Shown: positions 1 through 4,811 of the stretch, piece after piece | Position numbering within the stretch: the stretch's first letter is position 1 | Layout: every line of letters starts with the position of its first letter | NCBI GenBank assembly: GCA_017550775.1 | Contig: JAFZOA010000298.1 | Span: 1-8,165, forward strand | DNA: 8,165 nt | Reading direction: 5' to 3' | Source: Ruminiclostridium sp. | GTDB taxonomy: Bacteria > Bacillota_A > Clostridia > Oscillospirales > Ruminococcaceae | The notes under the pieces: model-generated | The model's input: the letters and a program-made list of their open reading frames with translations, nothing else | Told to the model about the DNA's origin: nothing | The model's database searches: none | Translations under genes and position numbers: made by a program

Positions 1-1
1 C

Positions 2-151
2 ACCTGCCTGAAAACCGCCGTCACATTGAAAGGGCTGTCCGACGGGACGTACAGGTTCCGTGTAGCGGCGCTCGTTAGTAAGAACGGTAAATATTCGGTG
101 CAGGAAAAGTCCTCGCCGATCACAGTAAAACTACCCGTCAAGGAGGAAAAC
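2..151 (+). CDS. C-terminal part of an FN3-like protein (5' partial), open into the MBL gene
   Basis: The frame is open from the left edge. It reads LKGLSDGTYRFRVAALV, a short loop, and then SSPITVKLP. The pattern 'L..L.DGTY.FRV.A' followed by a closing 'S.PITVKL' strand resembles the last strands of a fibronectin type III domain, as found at the ends of many secreted clostridial surface proteins. No stop codon lies between this segment and the ATG at 152, and both are in the same frame. The product could therefore be the N-terminal part of a fusion with the metallo-hydrolase, or the upstream gene could have lost its stop by mutation or sequencing error. The real start lies outside the window. 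The FN3 assignment rests on about 40 residues, so it is tentative; that the frame is open is certain. Confidence 0.5.
140..146 (+). promoter_or_regulatory. Shine-Dalgarno site for the MBL hydrolase
   Basis: AAGGAGG lies five bases before the ATG at 152. It is the reason to place the hydrolase start there rather than at the TTG at 26 or further upstream, although the upstream frame is continuous. It lies inside the codons of the FN3-like frame, so independent initiation is expected even if a fused product is also made. Confidence 0.8.
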
Positions 152-775
152 ATGACCGAACGTATCACTGTAAACACTCAGAGCAGTATCCGTATTGACT
201 GCGGAGAGCTCGTTATCCGCATAGACCCGTATGAGATCGGCGGCGAGCCGCATGACGCGGATATTGTGCTCATCACTCATGAGCATTACGACCACTTCTC
301 GCCCGACGACCTGAAAAAGGTATCCAAACCCGACACGGTTATCGCCGCGCCCCGGAGCATGGAAAAAAAGCTTTCTGCGGCGGGAATAAAGGACGCAGTG
401 CTGCTTGAGCCCGATGAAAAGACCGAAATACGCGGAATACCGGTAGAGACGGTGCGCTCGTACAATCAGTTGAAGGTGTTCCACCCGAAGTCCAAAAACT
501 GGCTCGGATATATCGTCACCGTGAACGGCAATCGTATCTACGCAGCCGGCGACACCGATGCGGTACCCGAAGCGAAGGCAGTTAAGTGCGATATCGCGCT
601 CGTCCCGATAGGCGGCACCTATACCATGAACGCGAAGGAAGCAGCCGCGCTTGTCAACGAGATCAGACCTGCCGCCGCGATACCGACACACTATGGCTCG
701 ATCGTGGGAAGCAAGTCGGACGGTGACAAGTTCGCAAAGCTTGTAGACAAGGGGATAGATGTAGTCATAAAGTGA
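152..775 (+). CDS. MBL-fold metal-dependent hydrolase (UlaG/UPF0173-like), 207 aa
   Basis: A complete single-domain metallo-beta-lactamase-fold protein, probably cytoplasmic (no signal peptide or membrane segment). Residues counted from the ATG at 152: the HxHxDH metal motif is T42-H43-E44-H45-Y46-D47-H48. H111 (FHPKSKNWLG) is likely the third ligand. D134 in AAGDTD is the bridging aspartate, and H180 in PTHYG is the C-terminal histidine. These motifs and the length of about 207 residues match the small UlaG/UPF0173-type hydrolases, whose substrates are mostly unknown; UlaG itself is an L-ascorbate-6-phosphate lactonase. Nothing here supports beta-lactamase activity. The start is set by AAGGAGG at 140-146. 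The same frame is open upstream into an FN3-like segment, which is odd for a cytoplasmic enzyme. A strong terminator follows 10 bases after the stop, so this gene ends its transcription unit. Fold assignment is firm; the substrate is unknown. Confidence 0.9.
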   Translation: MTERITVNTQSSIRIDCGELVIRIDPYEIGGEPHDADIVLITHEHYDHFSPDDLKKVSKPDTVIAAPRSMEKKLSAAGIKDAVLLEPDEKTEIRGIPVETVRSYNQLKVFHPKSKNWLGYIVTVNGNRIYAAGDTDAVPEAKAVKCDIALVPIGGTYTMNAKEAAALVNEIRPAAAIPTHYGSIVGSKSDGDKFAKLVDKGIDVVIK

Positions 776-784
776 GAAGCCATT

Positions 785-797
785 AAGCTGTACAGAT
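785..797 (+). repeat. Left copy of imperfect 13-bp direct repeat flanking the recombinase module
   Basis: AAGCTGTACAGAT here matches AAGCGGTACAGAT at 2571-2583 at 12 of 13 positions, in the same orientation. This copy coincides with the left arm of the terminator. The two copies bracket the small ORF and the recombinase, so they are candidate attL/attR remnants. The repeat is visible; the att role is inference. Characterised TnpX/TndX-type recombinases cross over at a GA dinucleotide, and a GA is present within the repeat, but that is weak support. Confidence 0.4.
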
Positions 798-819
798 CCG
801 CTCTGTACAGCTTTTTTTT
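785..819 (+). terminator. Intrinsic terminator after the MBL gene
   Basis: AAGCTGTACAG (785-795) pairs perfectly with CTGTACAGCTT (803-813), and A796-T802 can extend the 11-bp stem. The loop is 5-7 bases. A run of eight T (812-819) overlaps the end of the right arm. On the opposite strand no comparable T run follows, so it works in the + direction only. It separates the MBL unit from the recombinase module. Confidence 0.93.
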
Positions 820-845
820 GTCATTTCCACGAACGCCGTTTATCC

Positions 846-864
846 GTTCTTTTGCTGTTCTTTT
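846..864 (+). repeat. Tandem direct repeat GTTCTTTT, 11-bp period
   Basis: GTTCTTTT occurs at 846-853 and again at 857-864, separated by GCT. The two copies lie about one helical turn apart, so both would face the same side of the DNA. They sit just before the ribosome site of the small ORF, downstream of the terminator, where the promoter or operator of the recombinase module should be. I could not identify convincing -35/-10 elements in 820-880. A binding site for a regulator or recombinase accessory factor is possible; chance in a pyrimidine-rich stretch is also possible. Confidence 0.4.
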
Positions 865-881
865 CGACATAAACTATACCC

Positions 882-889
882 GGAGGTGA
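882..889 (+). promoter_or_regulatory. Near-perfect Shine-Dalgarno site of the small ORF
   Basis: GGAGGTGA is complementary to the anti-Shine-Dalgarno end of 16S rRNA over eight bases. Its GGAGG core ends seven bases before the ATG at 894. A site this strong before a 32-codon frame is the main argument that the frame is translated. Confidence 0.75.
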
Positions 890-893
890 GTTT

Positions 894-992
894 ATGGTCT
901 GCAATTACTACATGACCGATGACTTTGAAGAACGCGTCGCCCGGTTCAACGAGCTTTTCGCGGAGTATATAAAGCTCCGCGGGAACTGCTGA
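894..992 (+). CDS. Small ORF of unknown function upstream of recombinase, 32 aa
   Basis: The peptide starts MVCNYYMTDDFEERV and ends EYIKLRGNC. I do not recognise a family. Residues 9-28 look like one amphipathic, mostly acidic helix, with F11, V15, F18, F22 and I26 roughly on one face and several D/E residues on the other. There is a Cys at residue 3 and another as the last residue. It has the best ribosome site in the window (882-889), stops 15 bases before the recombinase ATG, and is almost certainly cotranscribed with it. Possible roles are a recombination directionality or accessory factor, a small regulator, or a translated leader that opens the recombinase ribosome site. None of these is shown by the sequence. 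Translation is likely; function is unknown. Confidence 0.6.
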   Translation: MVCNYYMTDDFEERVARFNELFAEYIKLRGNC

Positions 993-1007
993 CTGGGGGT
1001 GTGAGAA

Positions 1008-2570
1008 ATGACAGGAGCAAGTGTGGGCATCTATTGCCGGCTTTCGCAGGAGGACAGAAACAAGGCGTGTTCCGACGATGACAGCGAGAGCATAAAAAAC
1101 CAGAAGCTCATGCTCACAGATTACGCTCAGCGGCATGGCTGGGATATCTATGATATCTACTCGGACGACGACTACACCGGAACAGATCACAGCCGTCCCG
1201 GTTTCAACCGGCTTTTGCGGGACGCGGAGAACGGGAAGATAAACATAGTGCTCTGTAAGTCTCAGAGCCGTTTTACAAGGGATATGGAAGATGTCGAGCA
1301 CTACATACACGGGCTTTTCCCGCTGTGGGGAGTGCGCTTTGTGAGCGTCGTGGACAACGCCGACACAGATGTGAAGGGAAACAAGAAGTCCCGTCAGATC
1401 AACGCTATGGTCAACGAATGGTACCTCGAAGACATGAGCGAGAGCATCAGAGCGGTGCTTACAAACCACCGCAGGAACGGGCTTTTTATCGGCGCGTTCG
1501 CTCCCTACGGTTACAGGAAGGATCCGGCGAACAAGTCCCGTCTTGTCATCGACGAACCCGCCGCAAGCGTGGTGCGGCGCATTTTCGCGCTGTACCTTGA
1601 AGGGCACGGGAAAGCGGCGATCGCAAAGCAGCTTAACGCCGAACATATACCATGCCCCTCACGCTATAAGAACGAGCACGGGCTTGAATACAAAAACCAG
1701 CATTACAGGAGCGAGCAGCTGTGGCGGTATTACTCTGTGAGCAGCATACTCAGCAACGAGGTGTACATCGGCAATCTTGTGCAGAACAAGTCTCACAGCG
1801 TATCCTACAAGACGAAAAAGACAAGGCCTACAGCGAGGAGCGAGTGGATCCGCGCGGAGCATACCCATGAGCCCGTGATCGACATGAAAACGTGGGAGCT
1901 TGCCCGGGCAATATCCGAAGGACGCAGCCGTCCCGGTGTTCCTACCGGCACTGTCAATATCTTCTCCGGCAAGCTTGTGTGCGGGTTGTGCGGCGGGTAT
2001 CTCGGTCGTCACAAGAGCGGAAAAAGGCTTGTGGATTACCGCTGTAACACCCACAGATACGACAGCGAGCGCTGTGCCGGCACCCGGATAACGCACGACC
2101 TGCTTTACAGCGCAGTATCCGGTGCGCTGCGGGAGCAGGCCGCTGTTCTGTCACGTCCCGAACGTATCGCAGCCGCCGTCACGACGGGGAATGCTCACGA
2201 CAGCCGGATCGCCGCGCTCAATGCGGAGCTGTCCGATATGCAGAAACGGAAAGAGCAGTGCGTAGAGGCGAACAAGGCTCTGCTTCTGAGCCGGGTAAGA
2301 GGCGAGATGTCGGAGGAGAACTATAAACTCATGTCCGGGTCTTTCCTTGAGGATATAGAGCACTTCTCCGGTATGATCAGCTCTGTGAACGCATCGCTCC
2401 GGGAGCTCAGAGACCGTGTACCGGTCACACACTCTGAGACCGTGGGAAGGTACATTGACAGTGTGAAGCCAGACAACTTGACGGTGAACCTGTTCATCGA
2501 CAGGATAGTTGTCATGCCGACGAAGCCGTACAGCAGGACAGCCGATCTGCGGATATACTGGCGGTTCTGA
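1008..2570 (+). CDS. Large serine recombinase (TndX/TnpX type), 520 aa
   Basis: A site-specific DNA recombinase of the large serine family, which integrates or excises mobile elements by double-strand cleavage through a 5'-phosphoserine link. The resolvase catalytic domain spans about residues 5-150. S13 in IYCRLS is the expected nucleophile, and R88 and R91 in SRFTRD are expected active-site arginines. A 'recombinase' DNA-binding domain follows (about 165-300, with YGYR and the EVYIGN segment). A zinc ribbon comes next, with CxxC at C325/C328 and C346/C356. A Glu/Lys-rich coiled coil spans about 398-465. The tail (NLFIDRIVVM to IYWRF) matches the ends of clostridial TndX/TnpX-like proteins. 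Length is normal and no catalytic residue looks lost. The ATG at 1008 follows a moderate GGGGGTGTG ribosome site, 15 bases after the small ORF. No conjugation, replication or phage genes are visible, so it is either a solo unit or one end of a larger element. No strong terminator follows. Confidence 0.95.
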   Translation: MTGASVGIYCRLSQEDRNKACSDDDSESIKNQKLMLTDYAQRHGWDIYDIYSDDDYTGTDHSRPGFNRLLRDAENGKINIVLCKSQSRFTRDMEDVEHYIHGLFPLWGVRFVSVVDNADTDVKGNKKSRQINAMVNEWYLEDMSESIRAVLTNHRRNGLFIGAFAPYGYRKDPANKSRLVIDEPAASVVRRIFALYLEGHGKAAIAKQLNAEHIPCPSRYKNEHGLEYKNQHYRSEQLWRYYSVSSILSNEVYIGNLVQNKSHSVSYKTKKTRPTARSEWIRAEHTHEPVIDMKTWELARAISEGRSRPGVPTGTVNIFSGKLVCGLCGGYLGRHKSGKRLVDYRCNTHRYDSERCAGTRITHDLLYSAVSGALREQAAVLSRPERIAAAVTTGNAHDSRIAALNAELSDMQKRKEQCVEANKALLLSRVRGEMSEENYKLMSGSFLEDIEHFSGMISSVNASLRELRDRVPVTHSETVGRYIDSVKPDNLTVNLFIDRIVVMPTKPYSRTADLRIYWRF

Positions 2571-2583
2571 AAGCGGTACAGAT
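2571..2583 (+). repeat. Right copy of imperfect 13-bp direct repeat flanking the recombinase module
   Basis: AAGCGGTACAGAT begins at the base after the recombinase stop codon and matches 785-797 at 12 of 13 positions, in direct orientation. Unlike the left copy, it has no matching right arm and forms no hairpin here. It is a candidate right attachment-site remnant that would define a module of about 1.8 kb. This is inference from repeat placement only. Confidence 0.4.
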
Positions 2584-2628
2584 AAAGCGGCAGCGGAAAC
2601 GGCAAAATGTAACACTTGCGTTTAAATG

Positions 2629-2657
2629 TTTAGAAATATGACGATTTCTCTTATAAT
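2629..2657 (+). promoter_or_regulatory. Possible upstream promoter of the peptidase/ABC operon
   Basis: TTTAGA (2629-2634, 4/6 to the -35 consensus), then 17 bases, then a perfect TATAAT (2652-2657). The -10 and the spacing are ideal and the -35 is weak. It would act in tandem with the stronger promoter about 44 bases downstream. The palindrome at 2632-2649 lies in its spacer, so a protein bound there would block it. Confidence 0.4.
2632..2649. promoter_or_regulatory. Palindrome AGAAAT-N6-ATTTCT, candidate operator
   Basis: AGAAAT (2632-2637) and ATTTCT (2644-2649) are perfect inverted repeats around the six bases ATGACG. The 18-bp size and two-fold symmetry suit a dimeric helix-turn-helix regulator. 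It lies between the -35 and -10 of the weak upstream promoter and ends 23 bases before the -35 of the strong one. No regulator gene is in the window. AT-rich palindromes of this length can occur by chance. Confidence 0.35.
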
Positions 2658-2672
2658 TGTGATCGAAAACCA

Positions 2673-2701
2673 TTGACTTTTGTACTTTTTTCTGATATAA
2701 T
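2673..2701 (+). promoter_or_regulatory. Strong sigma-A promoter for the peptidase/ABC operon
   Basis: TTGACT (2673-2678, 5/6) is followed by 17 bases and a perfect TATAAT (2696-2701). The TG at 2693-2694, one base before the hexamer, makes it an extended -10 promoter. Transcription should begin near 2708, giving a leader of about 75 bases before the ATG at 2783. It directs transcription into the peptidase, permease and ATPase and makes that operon independent of the recombinase module. Confidence 0.88.
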
Positions 2702-2765
2702 GGTTACAGTTTTTTGTTTTATAATCAATATATGTGGCTCGCTTTGAGAATGCTGAGCTGCATAA

Positions 2766-2775
2766 AAGGAAGGAG
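2766..2775 (+). promoter_or_regulatory. Shine-Dalgarno site that fixes the peptidase start
   Basis: AAGGAAGGAG ends seven bases before the ATG at 2783. The frame is open further upstream (TTG 2714, ATG 2732), but those starts have no ribosome site, and only the start at 2783 gives a proper lipoprotein signal peptide. Confidence 0.85.
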
Positions 2776-2782
2776 TATCCTG

Positions 2783-4807
2783 ATGAAAAAGCAATGGATT
2801 TCCTGCTGCGCGGCTCTGCTTGCCTGCTGTATGATCACAGGCTGTTCCGGCGGAACACAGTCAACAGGACAGAATGATCCGTCCGGGACGGGAAGCGCGG
2901 CCGATACACAGGACGAAGAAAACTACATATCGACGCTTACCCCTGCCATTGACTTCTATGGCTATGTCAACGCCGAAGATCTGATGAATGCGGAGCTCAA
3001 ACCGGATATGTCAACTTACGGAACAATTACTGCGATAGCTGAGATGACCAGAGATCAGGTCCGCGAGCTCATAGAAGAAATAGCTAACAGCAGCGAGAAA
3101 TTCGCTCCCGGAAGCAACGAACAGCTCGTACATGATCTTTACTGGCAGATCTACGATTTTGTAAAGTACGGAGAAAAAGACCCCGGCGGAGAGAATACCG
3201 AGCTTGTAGAAAAGTATTTAGACAAGATAGAAGCAGTCAGCAATACCGACGAGCTTCTATCGGTCTGGCATGACCTTTCGGCGGATCTTTATGTTAAAGC
3301 GGGCTTTTCGGCGCAAGTATTCCCGAATATTTATGATTACCGCGAGAAGGTCCTGTATTTCTGTCTGCCCACTCTCGCAGATCTTGACGAGATAAAGAAT
3401 AACAATGTCAAAGCAACACAGGCAAGAGACAATCTCTCCACTTATCTGAAGCTTTTAGGGCTTTCCGAGGACGAGGCAAAGCAGCGCGCGACCGACATCA
3501 TCTATATGTATTATGAGATAGCCGGATACAGCGATCCTCTTTTCATCAGCGGTGATAAGAATTATTATGAGGCGTTCAACATCATTACCCGCGAGGAATG
3601 TTCGGGTAAGCTGAAAAACATGACTTACGATCAGCTTGTTCGTTCTATCGGGTATAACGGAGAGATCCCGGATAAAATAGTTTTCATGGATGAAGGTCAG
3701 CTTGAGGGTGTGGATTCTCTTTTAGACAGCGCTCATCTGCGGGCATGGAAGGATATTGCTGTTATAACCCTGCTGATGAACGGTTCGCTGCTTCTTCCCG
3801 ACAAGTATTCGCTGATCGGGTTTGAAGGTGTCACCCCGGAAGATACCGCCTTTGATTACGTCAAGAAGACGCTCGAAGAACAGATAAGCGAGATATACGC
3901 CGAGAAGTACTTCAATAAGAAAAAAGCTGAGATCATCACAAAGATGTGTAACGATATGGTCGAGGAGTATTATGATCTGATAAACGGTGCAGAATGGCTT
4001 TCCGAAGAGGGAAGGGCGTTTCTTACCCGGAAGCTCGACAATATGCAGTTTTTCATCGGGGCGGACGAGCCTCACGAGATCGACCCGGAAGACGGAGAGC
4101 TTATCGGAAGCACACTTCTGAAAACGATGTTTAATTTTGATAGTAATAAACAGCAGAAGGACTTTGACACTCTTTTCTCCGATGCGCCGTATGACGGATT
4201 TAAAGAAATGTCTGCGATAACGACAAATGCCTGCTATGTGCCTCCCCATAATTCGATCGTAATACCGGCAGCTTCGATGAACAAGGGGCTTTTCGACGAG
4301 GACGAGGATTATGCGACAAATCTCGGAGGAATAGGTGCGCTCATCGGGCATGAGATATCACACGCATTTGACAGCAAAGGCGTAAAATTTGACGCTCACG
4401 GGAATTTTGTTCCCGATGCTATGCCCCAGGAAGATATCAAAGCTTTCAAGGATTTACAGGACAAGGCGATAGCGTATTACAGCTCGTTCAAGATCCTCGG
4501 TTCCCACGTTGACGGAAAGCTCACTCTTGGCGAGAATCTCGCGGACATAAGCGGATTGCAGTGCGTGATCTCGATAGCGGGGGATCCGGAAAGCCAGAAG
4601 AAAGCATTTGAAGCTTTCGCAAGAATGTGGGAACAGCTTCTCACGGATACCAAGGCGAAGGAATACCTTACGGAGGATGTACATTCTCCCCATTCCGTAA
4701 GAGTCAACGCAGCAGTCGCGCTGTTTGACGAGTTTTATGAGATATACGGCGTAAAAGAGGGCGATCCCATGTATGTCGCGCCCGAAAACAGAATAAGGAG
4801 GTGGTAA
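2783..4807 (+). CDS. M13-family (neprilysin/PepO-like) zinc endopeptidase lipoprotein, 674 aa
   Basis: A secreted, membrane-anchored zinc metallopeptidase expected to cut oligopeptides on the outer face of the membrane. The signal peptide starts MKKQWISCCAALL and ends in the lipobox ITGC with C21 as lipid site. A Ser/Gly/Thr-rich linker follows (22-45). The M13 N-terminal region spans about 50-430. N482-A-C-Y485 corresponds to the substrate-binding NAxY motif. H523-E524-I-S-H527 is the HExxH zinc site, and E584 in ENLAD is the third ligand with D588 behind it. H634 and R640 in DVHSPHSVR match neprilysin H711 and R717. The end, PENRIRRW, parallels the PEKKCRVW ending of neprilysin, without its cysteine. 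All catalytic residues are present, so it should be active. It is first in an operon driven from 2673-2701, four bases before the permease gene. Pairing with an exporter suggests peptide processing or peptide defence; this is inference. Confidence 0.94.
   Translation: MKKQWISCCAALLACCMITGCSGGTQSTGQNDPSGTGSAADTQDEENYISTLTPAIDFYGYVNAEDLMNAELKPDMSTYGTITAIAEMTRDQVRELIEEIANSSEKFAPGSNEQLVHDLYWQIYDFVKYGEKDPGGENTELVEKYLDKIEAVSNTDELLSVWHDLSADLYVKAGFSAQVFPNIYDYREKVLYFCLPTLADLDEIKNNNVKATQARDNLSTYLKLLGLSEDEAKQRATDIIYMYYEIAGYSDPLFISGDKNYYEAFNIITREECSGKLKNMTYDQLVRSIGYNGEIPDKIVFMDEGQLEGVDSLLDSAHLRAWKDIAVITLLMNGSLLLPDKYSLIGFEGVTPEDTAFDYVKKTLEEQISEIYAEKYFNKKKAEIITKMCNDMVEEYYDLINGAEWLSEEGRAFLTRKLDNMQFFIGADEPHEIDPEDGELIGSTLLKTMFNFDSNKQQKDFDTLFSDAPYDGFKEMSAITTNACYVPPHNSIVIPAASMNKGLFDEDEDYATNLGGIGALIGHEISHAFDSKGVKFDAHGNFVPDAMPQEDIKAFKDLQDKAIAYYSSFKILGSHVDGKLTLGENLADISGLQCVISIAGDPESQKKAFEAFARMWEQLLTDTKAKEYLTEDVHSPHSVRVNAAVALFDEFYEIYGVKEGDPMYVAPENRIRRW
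4795..4804 (+). promoter_or_regulatory. Permease Shine-Dalgarno site embedded in the peptidase's last codons
   Basis: AAGGAGGTGG lies inside the final codons of the peptidase (ATA AGG AGG TGG TAA) and ends seven bases before the permease ATG at 4812. The ribosome site and the conserved M13 C-terminus occupy the same bases, so permease translation is probably coupled to termination on the peptidase. Confidence 0.85.
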
Positions 4808-4811
4808 GTCT

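Noticed and set aside
131..691. Open frame of 186 codons on the - strand
   Set aside because: It is antisense to the MBL hydrolase, whose metal-binding motifs are unmistakable on the + strand.
820..880. Promoter for the small ORF and recombinase
   Set aside because: Candidates such as TAAACT at 870-875 or TATACC at 875-880 lack a credible -35 at proper spacing, so none is called although one must exist nearby.
840..1646. Open frame of 268 codons on the - strand
   Set aside because: It runs antisense through the small ORF and the catalytic domain of the recombinase; the + strand carries clear serine recombinase motifs, and nothing in the - product is recognisable.
2571..2640. Possible terminator after the recombinase
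   Set aside because: No stable stem followed by a T run was found; AACACT/AATGTT near 2611-2630 is short and mismatched.
2771..2781. AGGA-GTA-TCCT mini-hairpin over the peptidase ribosome site
   Set aside because: Four base pairs with a 3-base loop are too weak to call a translational switch, and the second AAGG upstream would remain free.
2714..2782. Upstream starts for the peptidase (TTG 2714, ATG 2732)
   Set aside because: Neither has a ribosome site, 2714 lies only a few bases from the expected transcription start, and the extra residues would spoil the lipoprotein signal peptide.
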